NCBI GenBank assembly: GCA_900550055.1
Contig: URQU01000005.1
Coordinates: 13,684 to 77,683, forward strand
Length of the DNA stretch: 64,000 bases
Direction: 5' to 3'
Origin: an uncultured Coriobacteriaceae bacterium
Lineage (GTDB): Bacteria > Actinomycetota > Coriobacteriia > Coriobacteriales > Eggerthellaceae
Shown here: positions 28,301-35,823 of the stretch, in pieces
Position numbering within the stretch: position 1 is the first letter of the stretch
How the letters are laid out: every line of letters begins with the position of its first letter
Notes under the pieces: generated by a model
What the model saw: the letters and a program-made list of their open reading frames with translations, nothing else
Databases searched by the model: none
What the model was told of the DNA's origin: nothing
Translations under genes and position numbers: made by a program

Positions 28301-28351
28301 TGGATGCCTGAGCCCACGGAAAACACGGGAGGAGCGTTTTACACCAAATGA
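25301..28351 (+). CDS. Tat-exported molybdopterin oxidoreductase, catalytic subunit (DMSO reductase family)
   Basis: The 1016-residue protein begins with a Tat signal (TRRSFMKTAAVTGAVGALGL). A [4Fe-4S] motif follows with Cys50, Cys53, Cys57 and Cys85 (RMCPKG), then the molybdopterin domains (TGGGGNPQFFSPPRFRNFWG; YPTSFTTEAADIVFP; LRLTEGRIPYFHHGTLR in the C-terminal cofactor-binding region). GCAQCY near residue 186 could supply the Mo ligand. The TTG at 25301 fits AGGAGG by spacing better than the in-frame ATG at 25313. It is the first gene of a complex with a DmsB-like ferredoxin and a DmsC-like anchor. The substrate is not deducible; related Eggerthellaceae enzymes reduce sulfoxides or dehydroxylate catechols. 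Confidence 0.92.
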   Translation: MSTTMTRRSFMKTAAVTGAVGALGLGAAHNMAPSDKAWADNDVHEVRTSCRACIANCGVIATVSNGRVIKLRGDSIDPMSKGRMCPKGLSGIQALYHPNRNKYPMKRVGAKPGNQWERISWDEAAKTVAQHMIDMRDKTGKHGLLCTTGGGGNPQFFSPPRFRNFWGAGNVFEPGCAQCYLPRNFTMPLVNGIGDTSIADSGCSELYKPAKYGGLTEVYVIWGTGPAWHSPSTSGRCVAELRDNGCKTVVVDPRFTADASKADVWLPIKPGTDMAMMLGWMHYIIENKLYEKIPGYETFCEQWTNLPFLVDPRDNVSLPPVAEDITKDGQLLRASAVFDDVDATNEGYVYFDTEKGEVTKAFALGPDNDGTYHPQMFGTVDVKLKDGSTITCKTAFEAYKDRCADFDLDTVAEITGCKKEKIIEAIELYCSSAHGGISLGVATDMYPGSAQAAIGAAALDCMTAHLWHSGCPANKVGGQGSKGLTSCESTIFPSGFIGDTKYQFQTNDAILERLGYCEHKGLGGWMHSHIPTVLSAVLTGEPYQPKVWIERSGNKMAALGNSSSWVDAFPKFDLIVHGYMYPTSFTTEAADIVFPVCEWLENAFAQNRLNVNLMRKPVTNLFEAADEIMMWGKIAEAMSDPSSELYDANMEACMDDEKIGSPMVPAYWKTINEYWDWVAQQGGDKSVTTMEQAMEAFPMKWAEDDEYWGGTTYDGYCQVNAGAGVAGKVDPGMEGSGADDGKVTYTGFSTAARDIKDNPKKCGPYADTMLYLGRHGNEKFDMPAAVVDYNPMPYYFTPEDQSEYGDEYPLRLTEGRIPYFHHGTLRNNPYLRELYPAPELWISPENAGKYGIVDGDWVNIKSPRTDGKDVFRDITTGLSTDTVMAGGKDAKFGPSEFAPGEELTANGQSVVKDGIFAVARVTKGIAEGTVYMERFWNPEFLEDGSDGRKSWTTENMNVLTKNTGYFNPEFGTYTLRGIHVKVAKAQRPEGIWYEPTDFEPWMPEPTENTGGAFYTK

Positions 28352-28983
28352 GCCGCAATTGCTTAGTTGTTGACCTGGATAAATGCATCGGCTGCCACGC
28401 GTGCGAGGTGGCCTGCAAGAACGAGAACGGCATCGCCTTGGGCGAGTACTGGAACCGCGTGCTGCAGATCGGCCCGCACGGGACCTTCCCCGACCTGGAG
28501 CAGTATTGGCTGCCCGTGCAGTGCCAGCAGTGCGAGGACGCGCCCTGCGTGCACGTGTGCCCGACCGGCGCGAGCTACCGCGACGCCGACGGCAAGGTGC
28601 TGGTGGACAAGGAGAAGTGCATCGGCTGCAAGTACTGCATGATGGCCTGCCCTTATGGCGTTCGTTCGTGGAACACTAAGGAGAAGGCCGTCGAGAAGTG
28701 CACCCTGTGCGGCCAGCTGACCAGCGCCGGCCAGGAGCCCGCGTGCGTGGCCGCGTGCTGCGCGAACGCCCGCTTCTATGGTGACCTGGACGACCCGAGC
28801 TCCGACGTGTCGAAGGCCGTGGCGGCAGCCGATCCGGCAAGCGTGCACACCCTGCACGATGCCGGCAACAAGCCGCTGACGCGCTACATCCTGTCGGACA
28901 AGATCGCCACGTGGCACGACGTGGACGCCATCAAGCCGGCGTCCGACGCGCAGGACGCCGCGTGGTTCGCGAAGGAGGCGTAA
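28348..28983 (+). CDS. DmsB-like four-cluster ferredoxin subunit
   Basis: The 211-residue protein carries four Cys motifs for [4Fe-4S] clusters: CIGCHACEVAC, CQQCEDAPCVHVC, CIGCKYCMMAC and CTLCG...CVAACC. This is the pattern of DmsB/NrfC electron-transfer subunits. It passes electrons between the membrane anchor and the catalytic subunit. Its ATG overlaps the TGA of the upstream gene by four bases, so translation is coupled and 1:1 stoichiometry is likely. It lacks its own Tat signal, as expected if it is co-exported with the catalytic subunit. Confidence 0.93.
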   Translation: MSRNCLVVDLDKCIGCHACEVACKNENGIALGEYWNRVLQIGPHGTFPDLEQYWLPVQCQQCEDAPCVHVCPTGASYRDADGKVLVDKEKCIGCKYCMMACPYGVRSWNTKEKAVEKCTLCGQLTSAGQEPACVAACCANARFYGDLDDPSSDVSKAVAAADPASVHTLHDAGNKPLTRYILSDKIATWHDVDAIKPASDAQDAAWFAKEA

Positions 28984-28986
28984 GGC

Positions 28987-29793
28987 ATGGAGATCCAATG
29001 GTCCCTGGTTTTGTTCACGGCCCTGACCGGCATGGGCGGCTGCATGTTCGCATGCGTCACCGCCGATGAGTTCCTCGGCCGTGCGAAGGCCGCGGCGTTT
29101 CCCGCGGCTGTGGCGGCGCTGGTGATCGCGGTCGTTGGCGGTCTGGCTTCCGTGACGCACCTGTCGCATCCCGACCGCATCATGGGCGCGCTGAGCCACC
29201 CGACGTCGGGTATCTTCACCGAGGCGTTGCTGGTGGGCTGCCTGTGCGTGTGCGTGGTGGTGTACCTGGTGCTGGTGAAGCGCGAGGCCGCCGCGGGCGC
29301 CCGCAAGGCCGTCGCCGTGATTGGCGCGGTGTTCGGCGTGCTGCTGAGCTTCATGGCGGGCGAGTCCTACCTGATGGAGGCGCGTCCGAACTGGTGCAGC
29401 CAGCTGCTGCCGCTGGGCTACCTGCTGACCGCGGTGTCCGAGGGTATCGCCGCCTACCTGGTGGTCGTGGCCGCTAAGGCCAAGGGCGCTGACGTGGCGC
29501 CGTACGGCCGTGCGCTGCTGGTCGGCGGCGTGCTGGCCGCGGTGGGCGCTGCCGCCTACGTGCTGTGGGCGGGTCCTGCCGACGGCGTGCAGTGGGCGCT
29601 GCTGGTTGTGGCGGTGCTGGGCGCCGGCGCGGTGCCGGCCGCATGCGGCGCGCTGCTCGGCAAGAAGCCCGAGAGCCTGATGGCCATGGCCGCCGGCTCG
29701 CTGGCCTGCGCATTCGTGGGCGCGGTGTCCTACCGCTGCATCATGTGGCTGATCACGGTCCCGATCGCGAACCTGTTCCTGAACGTGCTGTAA
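28987..29793 (+). CDS. DmsC-like membrane anchor subunit
   Basis: The 268-residue protein has eight likely membrane helices and no soluble domain. It matches the DmsC family in length, in the opening IQWSLVLFTALTGMGGCMF and in the motif SHLSHP-like 'VTHLSHPDRIMGALSHPTSG' (~50-70). It anchors the reductase to the membrane and oxidises menaquinol. It begins 3 bp after the ferredoxin subunit stop. Confidence 0.9.
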   Translation: MEIQWSLVLFTALTGMGGCMFACVTADEFLGRAKAAAFPAAVAALVIAVVGGLASVTHLSHPDRIMGALSHPTSGIFTEALLVGCLCVCVVVYLVLVKREAAAGARKAVAVIGAVFGVLLSFMAGESYLMEARPNWCSQLLPLGYLLTAVSEGIAAYLVVVAAKAKGADVAPYGRALLVGGVLAAVGAAAYVLWAGPADGVQWALLVVAVLGAGAVPAACGALLGKKPESLMAMAAGSLACAFVGAVSYRCIMWLITVPIANLFLNVL

Positions 29794-29870
29794 GCGCAAG
29801 GCCGGGGGAGGGGATGCCCTTTCCCGGCCGGTTCGCCCGGCGAGCGGCCCCGGAGGCCAACCGGGGCGCC

Positions 29871-29968
29871 GTGAACAGGGGACGGTGAACAGGGGACGGA
29901 GGTGTGTTCGCGCTAGCCTTTTGGGAGCGCGGCGCATTTCCGTGAACACACCTCCGTCCCCTGTTCAC
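29871..29968. repeat. Family-B REP palindrome with a duplicated left end
   Basis: GTGAACAGGGGACG occurs twice at 29871 and 29885. The arms 29885-29911 and 29941-29968 pair around a loop containing TTTTGGGAGCGCGG. Confidence 0.85.
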
Positions 29969-29982
29969 CGGGCTTTTCCTCG

Positions 29983-30059
29983 CGATGTATTCGCGGTTCG
30001 TATTCGCTTCTCCCTACCTCCCTCCCTTCCCCCGGCGAATGCGAACCGCGAGCGCATCG
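29983..30059. repeat. 25-bp imperfect palindrome with polypyrimidine loop
   Basis: The arms share 21 of 25 positions, including CGCGGTTCG and ATTCGC. The loop has C-tracts at 30012-30014, 30020-30022, 30024-30026 and 30029-30033, so the minus strand fits a four-tract G-quadruplex pattern. It lies upstream of the TorD-like gene. Confidence 0.65.
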
Positions 30060-30200
30060 AGTGCGGGCATGAGCCGCGTCCGCGATGCAGCTAACGAAAA
30101 TCGATACTCGGCCCCTGTGCCCGGCTTGTCCGGCCGCGCAGGGGAGCAATGGAAGTGAGCGTCTGAAGACAAGCGGGCGCTTCGGCAGAAAGGGGCGATT

Positions 30201-30944
30201 ATGACCGACGGTAACGCGGTGCAGGTGCAGCAGCAGGAAGAGCGCGATCAGCTGATTTCCCAGCTCATCGGGGTGAATGCCGGGCGTGCGGCGTACTATC
30301 GCATGCTGGGTGAGCTGTTCTTCCGCGAGTTGACGCAGGAACAGGTCGAGCATCTGGCGGGTATGGATTTCGCCGGAATGGACGGCGACGACGACCTCAT
30401 CGCCGAGGGTTATAACGACATGCGCCGCTATCTTCGCCATGTGAATTCCGGCACGCGTCAGGCGCTGGCTTGCGATTACGCGCACACGTTCCTGGCGGCG
30501 GGGAATTATGAGACGTTCGCCGCCACGCCGTTCGAAAGCGTGTTCACCAGCCAGCTCGGGCTCATGATGCAGGAGGCGCGCGACGAGGTGTACAAGATGT
30601 ATTGCGAGCAGGGCATCCAGCCGCAGGCAGATTTGCATGTGCCCGAGGATCACGTGTCGTTCGAGTTCGAGTTTTTGGCGACGGTCATCGAGCGCACGAA
30701 CGCCGCGCTCTTGACGGGCGATTTTGCGCGTGCTCAGGCGCTTGCCGAAACGGTCTCCGATTTTCACCGGTTGCATCAACTTAACTGGATCGACGATCTG
30801 TGCGATGCCGTGCTCGACGTGGCCGAGACCCGTTTCTATCGCGGAGTTGCGAAGGTGACGCGCGGGTTCGTGCATATGGAGACCGAGGTCGTTGCCGACG
30901 AGCTCGAGGTGCTGCAAGGCCTGGCGGACAAGCAGGCCGCGTAG
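30201..30944 (+). CDS. TorD/DmsD-family molybdoenzyme chaperone
   Basis: The 247-residue all-helical protein matches the TorD family of system-specific chaperones that bind Tat signal peptides and help load the molybdopterin cofactor. Features are RAAYYRMLGELFFREL (~31-46), the conserved YAHTFLAAGN (~94-103) and PFESVFTSQLGLMMQE (~112-127), with the EDHVSFEFEF helix later. The length is typical. AGAAAGGGGC precedes the ATG. Its substrate is probably the catalytic subunit encoded at 25301. Confidence 0.9.
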   Translation: MTDGNAVQVQQQEERDQLISQLIGVNAGRAAYYRMLGELFFRELTQEQVEHLAGMDFAGMDGDDDLIAEGYNDMRRYLRHVNSGTRQALACDYAHTFLAAGNYETFAATPFESVFTSQLGLMMQEARDEVYKMYCEQGIQPQADLHVPEDHVSFEFEFLATVIERTNAALLTGDFARAQALAETVSDFHRLHQLNWIDDLCDAVLDVAETRFYRGVAKVTRGFVHMETEVVADELEVLQGLADKQAA

Positions 30945-31015
30945 TGCGTTTCGCCTGATGAATCGGGCGAAAAGGGCCGTGGGGGTGCGGCCGTAAGACG
31001 AGAAAGGATAGGTTT

Positions 31016-31615
31016 ATGGGCGATCAGCCGAGCATCACGCGTCGCGGGGTGTTGGTCGGCGCCGGCGCCGTGGCCGGTATGTTTGCGGTCGGCGGCGTGG
31101 CGTACGCGCTTGAAGGCGAGGATCGGGGGCTTTTGCGCCCTCCCGGCGCGCAGGACGAGGCGCGTTTCCGCGCCACCTGCTTGAAGTGCAATCGCTGCGA
31201 AACGGCCTGCCCGCAGCATTGCCTGCGCACGGGCGTCCTGGAGGACGGCGTGCTCAACTGGCGCACGCCCATCATGGATTTTCATCGCGGCGTATGCGAC
31301 TTTTGCGGAGTCTGCGAAGACGTGTGTCCGGCGGGTTCGATTGCGGGCGCGCATGATCCTGCGCAGGTCATCGGCATCGCGGTCGTGGACCGCGAGCGTT
31401 GCATCGCGTGGTTGCAGGGCGGCTGCCAGGTGTGCGCCGACGCATGCCCCTACGGGGCCATCAGGCTCGACGACGCGAATCGACCCGTTGTCGACCAGGC
31501 GAAATGCAACGGATGCGGCGCGTGCGAGAACGCATGCCCGTCGAACAGCTACCTCGCGTTCGCTGGCGGTACCGACCGCGGCATCAACGTGCGCGCAGCA
31601 GGGAAGGAGGCATAG
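31016..31615 (+). CDS. NapG-like Tat-exported ferredoxin
   Basis: The 199-residue protein has a Tat signal (ITRRGVLVGAGAVAGMFAVG) and four [4Fe-4S] motifs: CLKCNRCETACP, CDFCGVCEDVCP, CQVCADACP and CNGCGACENACP. This is the NapG/MauM pattern. Such proteins work with NapH to carry electrons from menaquinol to periplasmic reductases. AGAAAGGATAG lies before the ATG, and the NapH-like gene follows at 3 bp spacing. No NapA-type nitrate reductase is in the window, so the pair probably serves the molybdoenzyme above or one elsewhere. Confidence 0.88.
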   Translation: MGDQPSITRRGVLVGAGAVAGMFAVGGVAYALEGEDRGLLRPPGAQDEARFRATCLKCNRCETACPQHCLRTGVLEDGVLNWRTPIMDFHRGVCDFCGVCEDVCPAGSIAGAHDPAQVIGIAVVDRERCIAWLQGGCQVCADACPYGAIRLDDANRPVVDQAKCNGCGACENACPSNSYLAFAGGTDRGINVRAAGKEA

Positions 31616-31618
31616 GCG

Positions 31619-32647
31619 ATGAGCGATAAGGAAAACAGCGCGTCCAAAAAGTCCCGCTTCCGCACGGCGCGGGGTTGGGTTGCGCTCGCGTGCGTGGCGT
31701 TCGCGCTGGCGGGCATGGCGTTTCGCGTGGGAATCGGCACGCCCTCGGCGTTCGGCATTCAGCAAATCTCGGCCATTTGCCCGTTGGGCGCCCTCGAGAC
31801 CATGGCGGGCGCCAAGAGCGTCATGTTGCACCCGCTGCTGCTGTTCGTGCTGGTAGTGGTGCTGATCGCCTTGGTTGGCAAGGCGTTTTGCGCCTGGATG
31901 TGCCCCGTTCCGTGGCTGCAGAAGTTCTTCCGCCTGAAAAAGCGCAGCGCGGCGAAAGGCGGCGTAAGGCACGGCGTCTCGGCGAAGATCGGGGCGGGGC
32001 ATGGCGTTCCGGCTTCTCGCAACGATCCCGGTGCGGCTTCCGCCCAGGTGGAGCCGTCGGCTGCCGGCGCGGCGCAACCTGTTGAATTCGGGGAAGAACA
32101 GGCCGTCTGCGCGCCCTCCGCGTGTGCGGCCTGCGCGGGCGCATCGGCGTGCGCGAAGGCGCTCGCGCCGGTTGGTGGCAAGCGCGACGGCGTGCGGCTG
32201 GACAGCCGCCACGCGGTGCTGGTGGGAACGCTGGCCTCCGCGGCCGTGTTCGGCTTCCCGGTGTTTTGCCTCATCTGCCCGGTCGGTTTGACGTTCGCGA
32301 CCATCATCGGGCTTTGGAACCTGGTGCAGTTCAACGAGCCCTCTTGGGCGCTCATCATCTTCCCGATTATCCTGATCGCGGAGGTCACCGTGCTGCGCAA
32401 GTGGTGCAGTAAGATTTGCCCGATCAGCGCCCTGGTCAGCCTGCTGTCGAACCTCAACGTCACGTTGCGACCGCGTGTCAAGACCGACGCGTGCCTGCGC
32501 AGTCGCGGCGTGGATTGCCATTCGTGCGTCGATGCCTGCCCCGAGCAGCTCGACCCGCACTCGGGCCGCATTCCCGAGTGCTCGAAATGCGGCAAGTGCG
32601 TGGAGGCCTGCCCGGCCAAGGCCATCAGCATCAAGCTGCTGAAGTAG
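31619..32647 (+). CDS. NapH-like membrane iron-sulfur protein
   Basis: The 342-residue protein has about four membrane helices. It carries the CxxxCP pairs typical of NapH/NosR relatives (FCAWMCPVPWLQ, FCLICPVGLTF, WCSKICPISAL) and two C-terminal [4Fe-4S] motifs (CVDACPEQLD and CSKCGKCVEACP). Between the first and second halves (~110-185) it has an unusual insert with six cysteines in CAPSACAACAGASACAKAL plus Ala/Gly-rich linker, not expected in NapH. A role in menaquinol oxidation with the NapG-like protein is inferred from family knowledge. Confidence 0.85.
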   Translation: MSDKENSASKKSRFRTARGWVALACVAFALAGMAFRVGIGTPSAFGIQQISAICPLGALETMAGAKSVMLHPLLLFVLVVVLIALVGKAFCAWMCPVPWLQKFFRLKKRSAAKGGVRHGVSAKIGAGHGVPASRNDPGAASAQVEPSAAGAAQPVEFGEEQAVCAPSACAACAGASACAKALAPVGGKRDGVRLDSRHAVLVGTLASAAVFGFPVFCLICPVGLTFATIIGLWNLVQFNEPSWALIIFPIILIAEVTVLRKWCSKICPISALVSLLSNLNVTLRPRVKTDACLRSRGVDCHSCVDACPEQLDPHSGRIPECSKCGKCVEACPAKAISIKLLK

Positions 32648-32898
32648 TCGGCGGCCAGCTCGCCCTGCGAGTTCGTATTGCCCCGCGTGCTTCGCGGCGC
32701 ATAGCTTGCGCTCAGCGGACGCGCTGGCGAACAGGCGGCGTGCCCCCATGCGCCCGCCGCCCCCATCTGCTTTCGTCGGTTCCGTGAAAACGCCGCCCGG
32801 CGCGGGCCTGCTCCGCGGGGCGGCTTATCATGGATGGCAGACGAGAGAAACATGCGCGGTCATCGGATGGGAAACGCCGCGCTGATACGGGGGAATAC

Positions 32899-35490
32899 AT
32901 GCTGCTGAGCGAACTTACGCGCGGACAGGCGGGCGTGGTCGAGGCTGTGCACGGTGAAGGTTCCGTTCGCCGTCATTTACTGGATATGGGGCTTACGCCC
33001 AATGCGGTGGTCATGCTGCAGAAGGCGGCGCCAATGGGCGACCCGATCCAGGTGACGGTGCGCGGCTACGAGCTGACGCTGCGCTTGAGCGAAGCCGACA
33101 ACGTGTACGTTCGGGCGCTCGACCCGCAAGATCGCCCCGATGCCCCGACCGGCACCGATGCCGCGCGCTCGCAGGCCGCCGGCTCCGCTGCCGCGCCCGC
33201 ACCCCGTGCTGGCCGCACTCCGCTGCCGCACCCCGGCCTCGGCGAGTTCGGCCCGGCCGAGGAGGCCTATCGCGCCCATGCGCGCCGCGCCGCCGCGAAG
33301 ACCGGCCCGCTCACCTTCGCGCTGGTGGGTAACCAGAACTGCGGCAAGACCACGCTGTTCAACCAGCTCACGGGCGCGAACCAGCACGTCGGCAACTTCC
33401 CGGGCGTCACGGTCGACCGCAAGGACGGCGCCATCCGCGGGCACGTCGAGGCCACCGTCACCGACCTGCCGGGCGTGTACTCGCTGTCGCCGTATTCCAA
33501 CGAGGAGATCGTCACACGCGACTTCCTGCTCGACGAGAAGCCCGACGGCATCATCAACATCGTCGACGGCACCAACATCGAGCGCAACCTGTACCTGACC
33601 ATGCAGATCATGGAGCTGGGCATCCCCATGGTGCTGGCGCTCAACATGATGGACGAGGTCGAGGCCAACGGCGGCACCGTGCGCGTGAACGAGCTCGAGG
33701 CTGAGCTGGGCATCCCCGTGGTGCCCATCTCGGCGGCGAAGAACGAGGGCGTCGACGAGCTGGTCGACCACGCCTTGCACGTGGCACGCTTCGACGAGGC
33801 GCCCGGCCGCATCGACTTCTGCCCCGCAAGCGCGCAGGAGCACGACCCGCTCGGCGCGGTGCATCGCTGCATCCACGCCACGGCGCACATCATCGAGCCG
33901 TATGCCGGGCAAGCGTCCGTCCCTGCGCGTTTCGCCGCCACGAAGATGGTCGAGGGCGACGAGCTGATCGCACGCAAGCTCGACCTGCCGGAATCCGCCG
34001 TCTCGTCGGTGCGCGAGCTAACGGCCGCCATGGAGGCCGACGCCGGCATGGACGCCGAGGCGGCGCTGGCGAACATGCGCTTCGCCTTCCTGGCGAACCT
34101 GTGCGCCAACACCGTGGTCCGCCCGCATGAAAGCCGTGAACACAAGCGCAGCGTTTCCGTCGACAAGCTTCTGACCGGGCGTTATACCGGCATCCCGTGC
34201 TTTTTCGCCATTATGGCCGCGGTGTTCGTGCTTACGTTCAGCGTCGTGGGCGCCGCGCTTTCCGACCTGGTGAGCACCGGCGTCGACGCAGCCCTCGAGG
34301 CGCTGGCCGCCGGCTGCGAGGCGTGGGGGCTCAACCCCGTGGCGCAATCGCTGCTGATCGACGGCATCGGCGCCGGCGTGGGCGCGGTCATCGGCTTTTT
34401 GCCCACCATCGTCACGCTGTTCTTCTTCCTGTCCATCCTTGAGGACTCGGGCTACATGGCGCGCGTGGCGTTCGTTATGGACCGTCCCATGCGCAAAATC
34501 GGCCTGTCCGGGCGCTCCATCGTGCCGCTGCTCATGGGCTTTGGCTGCTCGGTGCCCTCGATCATGGCCACGCGAACGTTGTCGAGCGCACGCGACCGCA
34601 AAATGACCACTATGCTGGTGCCGTTCATGAGCTGCAGCGCGAAGCTGCCCATATATGCCCTGCTCGTGGGCGCGTTTTTCCCGCGCGCGCTGCAGCCGGT
34701 GGTCATGATCGGACTGTACGCGTTCGGCGTGGTAGTGGGCATCTCGTTCGCGGCTGTGCTCAAACGTGCGCGTTTCCGCGGTCAGCCCGTGCCGTTCGTG
34801 ATGGAGCTGCCGAACTACCGCCTACCTGCCGCGAAAAGCGTGGCGCGCCTGGTGTGGGACAAGGCGAAGGGCTTCGTGAAGAAGGCGTTCACCGTGGTGC
34901 TTGCCGCGTGCGTGGTCATCTGGTTTTTGCAGACGTTCGACGCGCGCCTGAACGTGGTCGACGACGTCGACGCCAGCCTGCTCGCGGGCATCGGCGGGCT
35001 GATCGCCCCGCTGTTCGCGCCGCTGGGCTTCGGCGACTGGCGCGCGGCAACGGCCCTCATGACGGGCTTCATGGCGAAGGAGAGCGTGGTGTCCACGTTG
35101 ACGCAGGTCATGGGCGAGGGCGTGGACCTCACCATGCTGTTTACGCCGGTGACGGCCATGGCGTTTTTGGCGTTCGTGCTGCTGTACACGCCGTGTGTGG
35201 CGGCCATCGCCACCGTGCGCAGCGAGCAGGGCGGCGCACGCGCGGCGCTCGAGATGGTGCTTTTGCAGTGCGGCATCGCCTGGGTGGTCTCGTTCGCGGT
35301 GTATCTGGCGGGCTCGCTGGTCACGGGTAGGATTGCGAACGCGTTCAGCCTGCCGGGCCTGGTTGCGGCCGTGGTCATCGCGGTGGGCATCGGCGTGTAC
35401 CTGAAGCAACAGCGCACCGACGGTGAGTTGAAGGTAGGCTGCAAAACCTGCCCCGCCAACTGCAAGAACTCCAGCGGCTGCTGCCATTAA
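32899..35490 (+). CDS. feoB: FeoA-FeoB fusion, ferrous iron transporter
   Basis: The product is 863 residues from the ATG at 32899. Residues 1-75 are a FeoA SH3-like domain (LTRGQAGVVEAVHGEGSVRR; RGYELTLRLSEADNVYV). A linker of ~65 residues follows, then the FeoB G-domain: GNQNCGKTT (~144-152), G3 DLPG (~189-192) and G4 as NMMD. The polytopic transporter core includes GFGCSVPSIMATRTL and PFMSCSAKLPIYA. A short Cys-rich tail (CKTCPANCKNSSGCCH) could bind iron. GGGGG precedes the ATG; the frame opens upstream to 32830 but the FeoA domain starts here. Fused FeoAB proteins are known in some anaerobes. Confidence 0.93.
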   Translation: MLLSELTRGQAGVVEAVHGEGSVRRHLLDMGLTPNAVVMLQKAAPMGDPIQVTVRGYELTLRLSEADNVYVRALDPQDRPDAPTGTDAARSQAAGSAAAPAPRAGRTPLPHPGLGEFGPAEEAYRAHARRAAAKTGPLTFALVGNQNCGKTTLFNQLTGANQHVGNFPGVTVDRKDGAIRGHVEATVTDLPGVYSLSPYSNEEIVTRDFLLDEKPDGIINIVDGTNIERNLYLTMQIMELGIPMVLALNMMDEVEANGGTVRVNELEAELGIPVVPISAAKNEGVDELVDHALHVARFDEAPGRIDFCPASAQEHDPLGAVHRCIHATAHIIEPYAGQASVPARFAATKMVEGDELIARKLDLPESAVSSVRELTAAMEADAGMDAEAALANMRFAFLANLCANTVVRPHESREHKRSVSVDKLLTGRYTGIPCFFAIMAAVFVLTFSVVGAALSDLVSTGVDAALEALAAGCEAWGLNPVAQSLLIDGIGAGVGAVIGFLPTIVTLFFFLSILEDSGYMARVAFVMDRPMRKIGLSGRSIVPLLMGFGCSVPSIMATRTLSSARDRKMTTMLVPFMSCSAKLPIYALLVGAFFPRALQPVVMIGLYAFGVVVGISFAAVLKRARFRGQPVPFVMELPNYRLPAAKSVARLVWDKAKGFVKKAFTVVLAACVVIWFLQTFDARLNVVDDVDASLLAGIGGLIAPLFAPLGFGDWRAATALMTGFMAKESVVSTLTQVMGEGVDLTMLFTPVTAMAFLAFVLLYTPCVAAIATVRSEQGGARAALEMVLLQCGIAWVVSFAVYLAGSLVTGRIANAFSLPGLVAAVVIAVGIGVYLKQQRTDGELKVGCKTCPANCKNSSGCCH

Positions 35491-35540
35491 GGCAGGGAAG
35501 TTAGTTGGGCTGCTGGCGCCTTCTCTCAAAGGGGTACCGA

Positions 35541-35700
35541 GTTCTGGATGGTTTTGCAGCTAGAAGGCGCTGGTTTTGCCATGGTTTCGGAGTTCTGGGC
35601 GGTTATTTCTCGAGAAACACGGGCAAACGGCTAAATAACCCCCCAGAACTCAAAGATAGCGTGAAAAATCGGGCTTCTCGGCTGCAAAACCGCCCAGAAC
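35541..35700. repeat. Family-C nested palindrome (GTTCTGGGCGGTTTTGCAG)
   Basis: Outer arms 35541-35560 and 35681-35700 match at 18 of 20 positions. Inner arms 35591-35608 and 35633-35650 match at 17 of 18. All four start with GTTCTGG. A second, more decayed locus is at 38421-38593. Confidence 0.8.
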
Positions 35701-35744
35701 TTTAGTCTGGCGAGTTCCTCATGCTCCTAACTGCTTCAAAGCAC

Positions 35745-35784
35745 AAAAAATCGCCCCGCCTCCAATGGAGACGGGGCGATTTCG
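35745..35784 (-). terminator. Rho-independent terminator of the symporter gene
   Basis: Read on the minus strand, AAATCGCCCCG pairs with CGGGGCGATTT and is followed by TTTT. It lies about 40 bp after the symporter stop codon. Confidence 0.88.
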
Positions 35785-35823
35785 CATGCGGCGCAAACTC
35801 GCTCGCCGCGCAACAGCCGCTCG

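Larger units (their letters stand above)
29794..30200. other. Intergenic region: family-B repeat, long imperfect palindrome, G4-capable loop
   Basis: It contains a family-B element at 29871-29968 and a 25-bp imperfect inverted repeat with arms 29983-30007 and 30035-30059. The loop of that repeat is almost all pyrimidine. No gene is supported. Confidence 0.65.
35491..35823. other. Intergenic region with nested family-C palindromes and a terminator
   Basis: It contains two nested inverted repeats at 35541-35700 and a terminator serving the minus-strand symporter gene. No gene is supported. Confidence 0.65.
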
